Numbered from the stretch's first letter, positions 1 to 7,937 are shown. The stretch: DNA of 64,000 nucleotides from Streptomyces sp. S465 (GCF_026898115.1 NZ_CP114036.1:1426001-1490000), one strand, 5' to 3'. Program-made: numbers and translations. Notes: generated from the letters alone by a model not told the origin.

Positions 1-297
1 GCCGCTCGACAGGTCGCGCGCGCCGGTGGCGTCGACGCCGATCCACTCGCGGGGCGTGCTGGCGGGGCGGGCGCGCACCCGGCTGCCCCGGCGCCCCGCC
101 GTCTCGATCACGCCCCGTTCGCGCAGCACGCGGTAGGCGGCCGCGACCGTATTGGGATTCACGCCCAGCCGTTCGGCCACCTCCCGCAGGGGCGGCAGCG
201 GTTGGCCCGGCGACAGCTCACCGACGCCGACCGCGCGCTCCACACTGGCCGCGATATCGGCTGCGCGACGACCTGCGATCGGATAATCTCCTAGCAC
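1..297 (-). CDS. MocR/GntR-type transcriptional regulator (3' part outside window)
   Basis: The window holds the first 99 codons of a leftward gene starting at GTG 297. The translation is a GntR winged helix: residues about 8-75 include PLPPLREVAERLGVNPNTVA, the classic GntR recognition helix. The last visible residues (ARDLSSG) match the linker that opens the aminotransferase-like domain of MocR regulators, compared with RDLASGQPDP in the MocR gene at 33646 of this window. I therefore infer a MocR/PdxR-type PLP-binding regulator rather than a short GntR protein. It is divergent from a PNPOx-like flavoprotein gene with only 36 bp between starts and a perfect palindrome between them, which suggests it controls itself and that neighbour. 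An in-frame TAG lies 15 bases upstream of the GTG, so the start is well constrained. The regulated pathway is unknown; vitamin B6 metabolism is a reasonable guess. Confidence 0.8.
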   Translation of the reverse strand, partial: MLGDYPIAGRRAADIAASVERAVGVGELSPGQPLPPLREVAERLGVNPNTVAAAYRVLRERGVIETAGRRGSRVRARPASTPREWIGVDATGARDLSSG

Positions 298-307
298 AAA
301 CGCTATT

Positions 308-321
308 TTGCACTAGTGCAA
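308..321. promoter_or_regulatory. Perfect palindrome between divergent MocR and PNPOx-like genes, candidate operator
   Basis: TTGCACTAGTGCAA is a perfect 14-bp palindrome. It lies 10 bases upstream of the regulator's GTG start and overlaps the region just before the Shine-Dalgarno (GGAGGA, 323-328) of the rightward gene. Position and symmetry fit an autoregulatory GntR-family operator that would control both genes. Function is inferred from position only. Confidence 0.6.
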
Positions 322-333
322 TGGAGGACGCAA

Positions 334-1035
334 ATGCCCGCCCCGGATGCCACCGCCGCGACCACCGCGCCCGACAACGCCTACACCCCGACCGACCGGA
401 CCGTGCCGACCCGCGCCCGCGAACGCGCCTCGTACGACCGGGAGCTGGTGCACGCGATCCTCGACGAGGGCTACGTCTGCCACCTGGGCTTCCTACGTGA
501 TGGCGCCCCCGTCGTCCTGCCGACCCTCTACGGCCGGGTCGGGGAGCGGTTGTACGTCCACGGCTCGACGGGGGCGCGCCCGCTGCGCATGGCGAACGGG
601 GCGGGCGCCGAGGAGCCGGGGCTGCCGGTGTGCCTGACCGTCACCCATGTCGACGGACTGGTCCTGGCCCGCTCGGCGTTCCACCACTCCCTCAACTACC
701 GCTCGGTGGTGGTGCACGGCACCGCCCGCCCGGTGACCGACCCGGCCGAGCGCGGCACCGCGCTGGACGCCCTGGTGGACCAGGTGGTGCCGGGCCGGGC
801 CGCCGACTCCCGCCCCGCCAACGCCAAGGAGCTGGCCGCCACCGCCGTGCTGCGCCTGGACCTCGAGGAGGTCTCCGCGAAGATCCGCACCGGCGGGCCC
901 AACGACGACGCCGAGGATCTGGGGCTCCCCCACTGGAGCGGCGTGGTGCCCGTCGCCCGCGGCTACGGCGCGCCGGTCCCCGCCGACGACCTGGCGCCCG
1001 ACACGCCGGTGCCCGCCTACCTCACCCGGCTCTGA
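334..1035 (+). CDS. Pyridoxamine 5'-phosphate oxidase-like flavin-binding protein
   Basis: A 233-residue protein of the FMN-binding split-barrel (PNPOx-like) superfamily. After a short disordered Pro/Thr-rich N-terminus, residues about 30-150 contain the family's typical strand pattern (CHLGFLRDGAPVVLPTLYG, then LYVHGSTGARPLRM, where HGSTGA is the usual phosphate-binding turn), followed by VTHVDGLVLARSAFHHSLNYRSVVVHG. Many relatives bind FMN or F420; the substrate is not predictable. ATG 334 is chosen because GGAGGA sits 5 bases upstream; an in-frame GTG at 316 lies inside the palindrome and has no Shine-Dalgarno. It is divergent from the MocR regulator and probably its target. A strong hairpin follows the stop. 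Confidence 0.85.
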   Translation: MPAPDATAATTAPDNAYTPTDRTVPTRARERASYDRELVHAILDEGYVCHLGFLRDGAPVVLPTLYGRVGERLYVHGSTGARPLRMANGAGAEEPGLPVCLTVTHVDGLVLARSAFHHSLNYRSVVVHGTARPVTDPAERGTALDALVDQVVPGRAADSRPANAKELAATAVLRLDLEEVSAKIRTGGPNDDAEDLGLPHWSGVVPVARGYGAPVPADDLAPDTPVPAYLTRL

Positions 1036-1040
1036 CCGGC

Positions 1041-1081
1041 GCCCCGCCGCCCTCCGTACACGATCCGGAGGGCGGCGGGGC
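1041..1081. terminator. Strong hairpin terminator after the PNPOx-like gene
   Basis: GCCCCGCCGCCCTCCG (1041-1056) pairs perfectly with 1066-1081 across a short loop, six bases after the stop codon. There is no U-run, as is usual in Streptomyces. Because the EamA gene converges on it, it could serve both directions. Confidence 0.7.
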
Positions 1082-1090
1082 AGCGGGGGA

Positions 1091-1144
1091 CGGCGGGGCG
1101 GCGCGAGGCCCGTGGGGCGGCGGGGCGGCGCGAGGCCCGTGGGG
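1091..1144. repeat. Perfect 27-bp tandem duplication
   Basis: Bases 1091-1117 and 1118-1144 are identical, head to tail, in the short space between two convergent genes, ending four bases before the stop codon of the EamA gene. It looks like a slippage product rather than a functional element. Confidence 0.85.
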
Positions 1145-1147
1145 CGG

Positions 1148-2131
1148 TCATCCTCCCGCCGAGACCTCCCGTTCCGCCGGAACCGAGCCCGCCACCGGCT
1201 CGGCCGCGGCGGCCTTCGGGGTGGAGGTCTGGGCGATCAGGGCGCCGGCCAGCACCACCACACCGCCGACGAGCTGCGCCACGCCCAGGTGTTCAGCCAG
1301 CAGGACCCACGCCAGAACGGTCGCGACGACCGCCTCCAGACAGGCGACCACCCCGGCCACCTGCGGGGAGAGCCGGCGCACCGACAGCACCCCGGTGAGA
1401 TACGCGACCACCGTCGCCGCCAGCACGATCCAGCCGAGCAGCAGCACGGCGGGAACGCGGGCGTCCGCCAGGTCGGCGCGGCCGGTGAGGACCGACCAGT
1501 CCATGCGCCAGGGGCGGCCGACCACGGTCAGCGCCACGGCTCCGATCAGCAGCCCGTACGCGATGACGCCGAGCGGGTCCGCCGCGTCCTGGCCGTCGCT
1601 GCCGTGGTCGGAGAGGACGAAGTAGCCGGTCTGGCAGAAGGCCGCGCCGAAGGCCAGCAGCAGTCCGAGGGGGTCGAAGCCCAGTCCGGACCACACCTCC
1701 ACCACACAGGCGAGCCCGCCGACGGCCAGCACGACACCGGCCGCCGCGGCCCGGCTCACCGGCCGGCGCTGGACGAACCGCACCCACCCCAGCACCAGCG
1801 CGGGCGCGAGGTATTCGACGAGCAGGGCGACGCCGACAGGAATCCGGGAGAGCGCCGCGAAATAGCACGCCTGCACCCCCGCGACGGCCAGCAGCCCGAA
1901 CCCCACCAGCAGTCCGGGGCGGCGGGTGAGCAGCCGGCGGTGGCGCCAGGCCAGGGGCAGCAGGACCAGGGCCGCTCCCGTCACCCGCAGCCAGGTGACC
2001 TCGAGCGGCGCCAGCCCCGCCTCGATCAGTGGTTTGGCGGCGACACCCGATCCGCCGAACGCGAGCGCCGACAGCAGGGCGAGTCCCAGGCCGGCGTTCC
2101 TTTGCTGTGGGTGGGCTCCGGATACGTGCAC
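1148..2131 (-). CDS. EamA/DMT-family membrane transporter
   Basis: A 327-residue polytopic membrane protein with two EamA repeats, each of about five helices: the first half begins LGLALLSALAFGGSGVAAKP and the second begins near LGLLLAFGAAFCQTGYFVLS, with PLGVIAYGLLIGA following. The internal duplication, length and about ten hydrophobic segments are typical of drug/metabolite transporters that export amino acids or other small molecules. The substrate cannot be named. The start is GTG 2131 with a weak ribosome site; the first hydrophobic segment begins near residue 14, so nothing essential is missing. It is transcribed alone, divergent from the SRPBCC gene. Confidence 0.88.
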   Translation of the reverse strand: MHVSGAHPQQRNAGLGLALLSALAFGGSGVAAKPLIEAGLAPLEVTWLRVTGAALVLLPLAWRHRRLLTRRPGLLVGFGLLAVAGVQACYFAALSRIPVGVALLVEYLAPALVLGWVRFVQRRPVSRAAAAGVVLAVGGLACVVEVWSGLGFDPLGLLLAFGAAFCQTGYFVLSDHGSDGQDAADPLGVIAYGLLIGAVALTVVGRPWRMDWSVLTGRADLADARVPAVLLLGWIVLAATVVAYLTGVLSVRRLSPQVAGVVACLEAVVATVLAWVLLAEHLGVAQLVGGVVVLAGALIAQTSTPKAAAAEPVAGSVPAEREVSAGG

Positions 2132-2173
2132 CGGGCCATCATGTCAGCTCACGTCACGGACGGGCACGGCAGA

Positions 2174-2190
2174 GCTGACGGACCGTCAGC
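2174..2190. promoter_or_regulatory. 17-bp palindrome between EamA and SRPBCC genes, candidate operator
   Basis: GCTGACGGACCGTCAGC is a perfect inverted repeat of two 8-bp arms around one base, in the 142-bp region between the two divergent starts. TGACG-N3-CGTCA symmetry is common in TetR-family operators, but no TetR gene is present here. Confidence 0.45.
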
Positions 2191-2273
2191 ATTGCATGTT
2201 CGAGTCCCCGGGGCTACGGTGCCCGGCACCGCCGCACCACACACCGCCCAGGACGCGCGGAAGGGACTCCCCC

Positions 2274-2702
2274 ATGGCCGAGGTCAGCGCGCAGACACAC
2301 ATCGAGGCACCGGCCGAGAAGGTCTGGGCCCGGCTGACGGACTTCACCACGTACGGCGAGTGGAACGCCACCCACACCAGCTTTCCGCAGGGCGGCCCGG
2401 CCACCTTGGACGTGGCGGCGACCTATCAGGAGAACATGAAACTGATGGGCTTTCCGGCCGAGGTGACCTGGACCGTCGAGGAGTGCGAACCCGCCCGGCT
2501 GCTCGTCACCCGGGGCAAGGGCCCGATGGGCGTGAACCTCGCCATGCGCTACTCGCTCACACCGGACGACGGCGGCACGACGGTGCGCGTCGACGGGGAG
2601 TTCACGGGGGCGGCGATCTCGCTGATGGCCGGAAAGCTGAAGGACTCGGCGACCAGCGCGCTGGGCGAGTCGCTGCGCAAGCTCGGCACCCTGGTCGATT
2701 AG
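2274..2702 (+). CDS. SRPBCC-family protein (polyketide cyclase/START-like fold)
   Basis: A 142-residue single-domain protein with the START/Bet v1-like signature: an N-terminal strand plus EKVWARLTDFTTYGEWN, the conserved W-x-N turn after the first helix, a series of antiparallel strands (VTWTVEECEPARLLVTRGKG, then GGTTVRVDGEFTG) and a long C-terminal amphipathic helix (LKDSATSALGESLRKLGTLV). Such proteins bind hydrophobic ligands in an internal cavity. Some are cyclases or dehydratases, but most single-copy chromosomal members have unknown roles. There is no signal peptide, so it is cytoplasmic. The ATG is preceded by a GGAAGGGA-like ribosome site. Convergent with the PadR gene. Confidence 0.85.
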   Translation: MAEVSAQTHIEAPAEKVWARLTDFTTYGEWNATHTSFPQGGPATLDVAATYQENMKLMGFPAEVTWTVEECEPARLLVTRGKGPMGVNLAMRYSLTPDDGGTTVRVDGEFTGAAISLMAGKLKDSATSALGESLRKLGTLVD

Positions 2703-2779
2703 GACCCGCTCGCCGCCGAGATCCGCCAGAAGCGCGCCGCGCACCGCCCCCGCGCGGCCGTACCCCCGTCCGCTCGGGC

Positions 2780-3454
2780 TCAGCTCTCGCCGCCCCGCTC
2801 GGTGCCGCCCTTCTCCTCGTCCTGTTCGGCGAGGATGAGATACAGCCGCTTGCGCGACTCATTGATGACGGAGACGGCCTTCCGCCGCTGCTCCGCGCTG
2901 CCGGTGCGCCAGACCTGGGAGAACGCCTCCATCAGCCCGAAGCCCGCCTGGCGGACCTCCTGCATGGCCTCCCAGTCGACACCGCGCCCGGCCTCCTCCC
3001 ACGGGGCCGCGGGCCCCGCCTCGGCCTCGGCGCGGCCGGGGTCGGTGAGCGCGAACAGCTTCTTGCCACCCTCGCTCTCGCTGCTGATCAGCCCCTCGTC
3101 CTCGAGCAGCTGAAGCGTGGGATACACCGAGCCGGGGCTGGGCCGCCAGGCCCCTCCGCTGCGCTCGGCGATCTCCTGGATCATCTCGTAGCCGTGCATC
3201 GGGCGGTCCTTCAGCAGGGCCAGGATCGACGCGCGCACATCGCCGCGCCGCGCCCGCCCGCGCACCCCCCGGCCGCCGGGCCCGCCGGGGCCACGCCCAC
3301 CGGGACCCCGGCCGCCGAACGGGGGCCCACCGAAGGGCGGCCCGCCGAAACCGGGGCCGAACGGGCCGAAGGCCGCTCGCCGCCGCTCACCGTCACCACC
3401 CCGGCCATGGTGACCGGGTCCGACATGCTCATGTCCGTGTCCATGGGAACGCAT
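2780..3454 (-). CDS. PadR-family transcriptional regulator with His/Gly-rich N-terminus
   Basis: A 224-residue regulator. Residues about 70-150 form the PadR winged helix: ASILALLKDRPMHGYEMIQE, then WRPSPGSVYPTLQLLEDEGL and KLFALTDPGR. A C-terminal helical dimerisation segment (about 160-215) ends in KRLYLILAEQDEE. The first 68 residues are unusual: a histidine cluster (HGHGHEHVGPGHH) followed by a Gly/Pro/Arg-rich stretch (GFGGPPFGGPPFGGRGPGG). Such tails occur in some actinobacterial PadR proteins, and the His cluster may bind metal, which is my inference. Upstream lies an AT-rich palindrome (3496-3505) of the kind PadR proteins recognise, so autoregulation is likely. No obvious efflux or other target gene is adjacent. 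Confidence 0.88.
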   Translation of the reverse strand: MRSHGHGHEHVGPGHHGRGGDGERRRAAFGPFGPGFGGPPFGGPPFGGRGPGGRGPGGPGGRGVRGRARRGDVRASILALLKDRPMHGYEMIQEIAERSGGAWRPSPGSVYPTLQLLEDEGLISSESEGGKKLFALTDPGRAEAEAGPAAPWEEAGRGVDWEAMQEVRQAGFGLMEAFSQVWRTGSAEQRRKAVSVINESRKRLYLILAEQDEEKGGTERGGES

Positions 3455-3495
3455 CGTGACGCTCCTTTCTTCTTCGATCCATCACGACAACTCAA

Positions 3496-3515
3496 CGATA
3501 TATCGGAACCGATCG
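3496..3515. promoter_or_regulatory. Candidate PadR operator upstream of the PadR gene
   Basis: CGATATATCG (3496-3505) is a perfect palindrome overlapping an imperfect one, TCGGAACCGA (3503-3512), about 42 bp upstream of the regulator's start. Local AT content is far above the surroundings, and ATAT-centred dyads are typical PadR targets. A run of GACAACC-type direct repeats follows at 3521-3562. Confidence 0.5.
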
Positions 3516-3639
3516 AAGAACAACCCCAACGACAACCTCAACGACAACCCCTTCGACAACCACGCCGACGATCCCGGTGAGAGCCACGTGCGGGCGATTG
3601 GCCATGGCTCCCCCGCCACCCGCCGCCTACGGTCGCGCT

Positions 3640-4467
3640 ATGCGGATACGAATCGTCGACGCCTTCACCGAGCGCCCCTTCGCCGGCAACCCGGCCGGGG
3701 TCGTCCTCCTCGACACCGACGCCTTCCCGGACGACGACTGGCTCCAGCGGGTCGCCGCCGAGGTCAATCTCGCCGAAACGGCTTTCGCCCACCCGCTCCC
3801 GGAGATCGCGGAGGCCGACTGGGCACTGCGCTGGTTCACCCCGGCCACCGAGGTGGCCCTGTGCGGCCACGCCACGCTGGCCACCGCCCATGTCCTGCGG
3901 ACGACCACCGGAGCCGCGACCGGCACGGTCCGCTTCGCCACCCTCAGCGGGGTGCTGTCGGCGACGATCGGCGACGACGGCGCGATCACTTTGGACTTCC
4001 CCACGGCCGCACTGACCGAGTCGGCCGTGCCCCGGAAAACGGCCGAGGTCGCCACAGCACTCGGCGCCGAGATCGTCTCCGCGTACGAGGCCGGTCCGTA
4101 CGTCGACGACCTGTTGCTCGAGCTGGCCGACGAGAAGACCGTGCGCGCCCTGACCCCGGACCTCGCCGCGCTGAAGCGGCTCGGCCACCGGGGTGTCATC
4201 GTGACCGCGGCCGCCGAGGACCCGGCAGGTGGCTACGACTTCGTCTCGCGGATGTTCGCCCCGGCCGTCGGCATCGACGAGGACCCGGTCACCGGCAGCG
4301 CGCACACCGTGCTCGCGCCCTACTGGTCGGCCCGGTTCGGCCGCGACGAGCTGACCGGACTACAGGTGTCCGCGCGCACCGGCCTGGTCCGCACCGCGCT
4401 GCGCGGCGACCGTACGCTGCTGACGGGGAGCGCCGTCACCGTGATCGACGGCGAACTGCTGGCCTGA
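3640..4467 (+). CDS. PhzF-family isomerase/epimerase-like protein
   Basis: A 275-residue protein with the full PhzF pattern: N-terminal VDAFTERPFAGNPAGVV, catalytic Glu46 in NLAETAF, CGHATLA at 75-81 and DEDPVTGSAH at 213-222. The two halves form the pseudo-symmetric fold of diaminopimelate epimerase. PhzF itself isomerises an intermediate of phenazine biosynthesis, but there are no phz genes nearby, and most single PhzF homologues have unassigned substrates, so function is not transferred. ATG 3640 is chosen over an upstream in-frame start at 3577 because the conserved domain begins at once. The gene converges on the CPBP protease gene with 26 bp between stops. Confidence 0.88.
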   Translation: MRIRIVDAFTERPFAGNPAGVVLLDTDAFPDDDWLQRVAAEVNLAETAFAHPLPEIAEADWALRWFTPATEVALCGHATLATAHVLRTTTGAATGTVRFATLSGVLSATIGDDGAITLDFPTAALTESAVPRKTAEVATALGAEIVSAYEAGPYVDDLLLELADEKTVRALTPDLAALKRLGHRGVIVTAAAEDPAGGYDFVSRMFAPAVGIDEDPVTGSAHTVLAPYWSARFGRDELTGLQVSARTGLVRTALRGDRTLLTGSAVTVIDGELLA

Positions 4468-4493
4468 GACCCGCGGGCCGGGCGGACGGCGGG

Positions 4494-5303
4494 TCAGGCC
4501 GTGGGCAGCCAGTCCACCCGGCCCGCCAGCAGGGCGTAGCCGACGAAGGCCACGATGTCGATCAGCGAGTGGGCGGCGACCAGCGGCCCGACCCGCCCCC
4601 AGCGGCGGTAGAGCAGCACGAAGATCACGCCCATCGCCAGATTGCCGAAGAAGCCGCCGATCCCCTGGTAGAGGTGGTACGAGCCGCGCAGCACCGAGCT
4701 GGCCAGCAGCGCGGCCATCGGGGTCCAGCCCAACTGCCCGAGCCTGCGCAGCAGATAGCCGACCACGATCACCTCCTCCAGCACCGCGTTCTGCACGGCG
4801 GAGGCGATCAGCACGGGGATCTTCCACCACACGTCGGGCAGCGACTCGGGCACCACCGTGAGGTTGCCCCCGGCCGCCCGCGCCCCCAGGTACAGCAGCA
4901 GCCCGGTGCCGCCTATCCCGGCCGCGATCGCGGCGCCCCACGCCAGGTCGAAGCGCGGCCGGGCGCGGTCGAAGCCGATCACCCGCAGCCCGGCGCCCTC
5001 GCGCAGCAGCAGATGGGCGACGAGCGCGACCGGCACCAGCGCGGTCGCGATCCCGAACAGCTGCCAGGCCAGGTCCAGCCAGGGCCGTCCCGGCGCCGCC
5101 GAGGAGTTGAGCGTGGCCGCCTGGTCCTTCAGCCCGCCCGGTCTGGTCACCGAGCCGATGAAGCTGATCAGCGCGGAGAGCGCGTTCGCGCCCAGGGACA
5201 GCGCCAGCACGAGCAGCGTCTCATTGCGCAGCGTCCGCCGCGAGAGCCCGTCCTCGACCAGGGCGTCCGCGCCCCGCGCCTGTGACCGCACTCCTGTCCC
5301 CAC
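4494..5303 (-). CDS. CPBP-family intramembrane glutamic endopeptidase
   Basis: A 269-residue membrane protein with about seven to eight hydrophobic segments. The CPBP (Abi/Rce1) motifs are present in order: Glu176-Glu177 in QNAVLEEVIVVGYLLRR, His210 in SSVLRGSYHLYQG, and His245 in AAHSLIDI. These polar residues within helices form the active site of Rce1-like intramembrane proteases. In bacteria the family is linked to bacteriocin self-immunity, prenyl-protein-like processing or unknown tasks; no bacteriocin gene is visible here. The start near 5303 is uncertain; the first membrane segment begins at about residue 28. Confidence 0.85.
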   Translation of the reverse strand: MGTGVRSQARGADALVEDGLSRRTLRNETLLVLALSLGANALSALISFIGSVTRPGGLKDQAATLNSSAAPGRPWLDLAWQLFGIATALVPVALVAHLLLREGAGLRVIGFDRARPRFDLAWGAAIAAGIGGTGLLLYLGARAAGGNLTVVPESLPDVWWKIPVLIASAVQNAVLEEVIVVGYLLRRLGQLGWTPMAALLASSVLRGSYHLYQGIGGFFGNLAMGVIFVLLYRRWGRVGPLVAAHSLIDIVAFVGYALLAGRVDWLPTA

Positions 5304-5378
5304 TTCCGTTGGTCCGCCTCATCGGTGCACCCGCCCCGCTCACCGGACAATACGGGGTCGTGCTCCGGGATGCGGCGG

Positions 5379-6881
5379 TCACCCGGAGAGATCGGTGGGC
5401 CAGGTGTGCACCGGTGCGTCGGTGCGCATCAGGGCGCAGTAGCGGCGGGTCATGGCCGCGAGCGCGGCGTCCCGGTCGAGCCCGCCGTCCAGCGCCCGGT
5501 GGTAGGCGGCCGCCTGCCAGGACGCGCCGTTGACCCGCAGCTTGCAGCGCTCCTCGATCACCCCGAGGTAGCGGTCGCGGTCGGCCGGCTCCACACCCCA
5601 CCCGTCGAGCCCGGAGGCGGCCAGCGGCAGCAGCTCCTCGCGGACCAGCCGTACGGCCGAGGTTCGCGCCAGCGAGGCCGACCGGCCGGATTTGGGCCAT
5701 TGCAGGACCGCGTCGATGCCGTGCCGGCAGGCGGCGTCGAAGTTGGCGGCGGCGGCCGCGAACGGCAGCCGGCTCCACACCGGGCGGGGCTCCTCGGCCA
5801 GCGCCCTGACCAGTCCGTAGTAGAAGGCGGCGTTGGCGATGACATCGGTGACGGTGGGTCCGGCCGGCAGCACGCGGTTCTCCACGCGCAGATGCGGCAC
5901 GCCGTCCACCACGTCGTAGACGGGCCGGTTCCAGCGGTAGATGGTGCCGTTGTGCAGCGCCAGTTCCTGGAGTTCGGGCACTCCGCCGGCGTCCAGCACC
6001 CGCAGCGGGTCCTCGTCCTGGCCGCCGGAGAGCAGGGGCGGGAAGTAGCGCAGATTCTCCTCGAACAGCTCGTAGGCGGACCCGATCCAGCGCTCGCCGA
6101 ACCAGGTGCGCGGCCGCACCCCCTGGGCGGCGATCTCCGGCGGGCGCACATCGGTGGCCTGGAGGAACAGCGGCGGCCGGGATTCCCGCCACACCTCATG
6201 GCCGAAGACGAAGGGAGAGTTGGCGCCGACCGCGATCTGCACGGCGGCCACCGCCTGCGCCGCGTTCCACGCGTCCGCGAAGCGTCCCGGGGTGACCTGG
6301 AGATGGAGCTGGACGGAGGTGCAGGCCGCCTCGGGGGCGATGGAGGCGCTGGCGTAGCCGAATCGCTCCCGGCCCTCGATGTCGATGAGGAAATCCTCGC
6401 CGCGGGCGGCCAGCATCTGCTCGTTGAGGAGTTTGTAACGGTCGTCATAGGAGAGGTTCGCGGATCCCAGGTCGCTCGCGGTGAGGGTGGGAAGAATTCC
6501 GATCATCACGATCTCGGCGGACACTTCCCGCGCCTTGCGATCGGCATATGACAAAGCGGTTCGGAGCTCTTCCGACAGCTGGTCGAGAACGCTTCCGCGC
6601 AAACGGTGGGGCACGATGTTTACTTCAAGATTGCACTGCCCGAGTTCGGTCTGGAAATCATGACTCCCGATGCGCTCCAGAACCTCCGCGTTCATCATCC
6701 TCGGCAGCCCGTCGGGCCCGGCCAGATTCAGCTCGATCTCCAGCCCCATCAGATTCTGCGGGCGGTCGAAGCGCTTGTCGGCCAGGAGTCGGCCCAGCCC
6801 GTCGAGGCACTGCCGCAACCGGACGCGCTGCCGCCGCCGCCCGGACGGGTCGAACTCACCGGCTATGAGCTTCTCCCCCAT
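5379..6881 (-). CDS. Glutamate-cysteine ligase (GCS2) family protein
   Basis: A 500-residue protein of the GCS2/YbdK-like carboxylate-amine ligase superfamily, recognisable from MGLEIELNL near residue 40, FQTELGQCNLEVN (about 78-90), CTSVQLHLQV around 190 and the HNGTIYRWNRPVYD segment near 310. These regions supply the ATP/metal and glutamate sites in gamma-glutamyl ligases. Streptomyces makes mycothiol rather than glutathione, so the substrates are probably glutamate plus an amine other than free cysteine; this is inference. Start ATG 6881 is taken because GGAGGG lies 8-9 bases upstream and the preceding in-frame codons look non-coding. It is a monocistronic leftward gene divergent from the gene at 7330. 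Confidence 0.82.
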   Translation of the reverse strand: MGEKLIAGEFDPSGRRRQRVRLRQCLDGLGRLLADKRFDRPQNLMGLEIELNLAGPDGLPRMMNAEVLERIGSHDFQTELGQCNLEVNIVPHRLRGSVLDQLSEELRTALSYADRKAREVSAEIVMIGILPTLTASDLGSANLSYDDRYKLLNEQMLAARGEDFLIDIEGRERFGYASASIAPEAACTSVQLHLQVTPGRFADAWNAAQAVAAVQIAVGANSPFVFGHEVWRESRPPLFLQATDVRPPEIAAQGVRPRTWFGERWIGSAYELFEENLRYFPPLLSGGQDEDPLRVLDAGGVPELQELALHNGTIYRWNRPVYDVVDGVPHLRVENRVLPAGPTVTDVIANAAFYYGLVRALAEEPRPVWSRLPFAAAAANFDAACRHGIDAVLQWPKSGRSASLARTSAVRLVREELLPLAASGLDGWGVEPADRDRYLGVIEERCKLRVNGASWQAAAYHRALDGGLDRDAALAAMTRRYCALMRTDAPVHTWPTDLSG

Positions 6882-7329
6882 CGAAGCGTCCCTCCTCGAG
6901 TGGATCATCGGTGCCAGCCGCGTGTACACCACGCACGATGATGCCCACCAATGTGATCGATAACGCCCCGCGATCCCCACCCAGCCGGTAGGCTCTCAGG
7001 AACTGTGCATTGCGCCGGAGAAATGGACCAGCGAGATCCAGCCTACCGCGCGGGCCACAAAATGCCAGGTCATATCAGTTCATCTGGCACAGAATCGGGG
7101 AAAATCCCCGCCCTTCCGGGGTCCGGATAACCTCTTGTCGGGAATATCGGCCACAGCTAGATGAAACACAACGGGAACACTTGTCGTATAAACTCGGCTA
7201 ACGAGGCAGAGAGATAACGCCCGAACGGTTTGTTCCGGCTCCCCTCTGACCCGTGTTCCACCGACAGCGCCGCCCAAACCCGGCCCGCTATCGCTTCACC
7301 GTGTCTCCCAAGCGAGAGGCAGACCCACC
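6882..7329. other. 448-bp intergenic region between divergent genes
   Basis: There is no convincing gene. The region is less GC-rich than its surroundings (for example 7040-7210), as expected of promoters for the GCS2 gene (leftward) and the gene at 7330 (rightward). A GGGAAC...TTGTCG cluster near 7173-7186 could be part of a rightward promoter, but no clear -35/-10 pair can be assigned. Confidence 0.4.
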
Positions 7330-7917
7330 ATGCCGCTGCATGTTCCCCAGGCCCCCGCGGCCGCCCTGCGCAGCGTCCTCACGGCCCTTGACTCCCCCAC
7401 CGCCGTCCGCGAGGCCCGCACCCCCGCACTCTCCACGCTCACCGGCCCCTTCGAACCCGAACTCCCGCTCCCCGTCCACGTCCTGGACGACATCACCACC
7501 CCCGACGGCCCGCCACGCACCCGGCTCACCGGCTGGCGCTTCCTGATCCGCGACGGCGACCGCACAGTGGCCGCCGCCGAGGCGATGCTCACCGCCGACG
7601 GCTGGGCCTTCTCCCACTTCTCCGAGGGCCCCTACGTCCGCTCGGCCGAACTCGCCCTGCACCAGGCCGAGTCACTGCCCTCGGCGTACCAGCCCCGGCT
7701 GCTGTCCATCCCCGAGCTCTACATGGTCACGCTCTGGCTGCACGGCGACCTGACGGCGGACGGCGCCGAAGGCGGCCTGGGCGCCGGGGACCTGCTGGTG
7801 CCCCTCGCCCCGGCCCCACCCGGCATCGCGCCCCACCGGGCGCATCGCGCGACCGACCTGCTGCCTGTCCTCACCCACCGGCTGACCCCGGCCCCCTTGC
7901 TTGGCTCACCCGCCTGA
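7330..7917 (+). CDS. Hypothetical protein, 195 aa
   Basis: I do not recognise a family. Residues 1-35 look helical (AAALRSVLTALDSPTAVREA). The middle is a mixed alpha/beta region (LTGWRFLIRDGDRTVAAAEA, then EGPYVRSAELALHQAESLPS), including a hydrophobic patch IPELYMVTLWLHGDL around residue 130. There is no signal peptide or membrane segment and codon use is typical of the host, so it is probably a cytoplasmic native gene. The ATG follows a GAGAGGCAG ribosome site. A perfect 16-bp terminator stem lies just downstream, so it is transcribed alone. Confidence 0.7.
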   Translation: MPLHVPQAPAAALRSVLTALDSPTAVREARTPALSTLTGPFEPELPLPVHVLDDITTPDGPPRTRLTGWRFLIRDGDRTVAAAEAMLTADGWAFSHFSEGPYVRSAELALHQAESLPSAYQPRLLSIPELYMVTLWLHGDLTADGAEGGLGAGDLLVPLAPAPPGIAPHRAHRATDLLPVLTHRLTPAPLLGSPA

Positions 7918-7937
7918 CCTGCGCCGTGAACAGGGCA

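Noticed and set aside
3640..4467. Phenazine biosynthesis
   Set aside because: Only a PhzF-fold gene is present; no phzA-E or phzG neighbours.
1112..5285. Very long open frames on the + strand (for example 1112-3580 and 3456-5285)
   Set aside because: They are frame shadows in GC-rich DNA: composition is Arg/Gly/Pro/Ala-rich with no recognisable domains, and they run across recognisable genes (EamA, PadR, PhzF, CPBP) in other frames.
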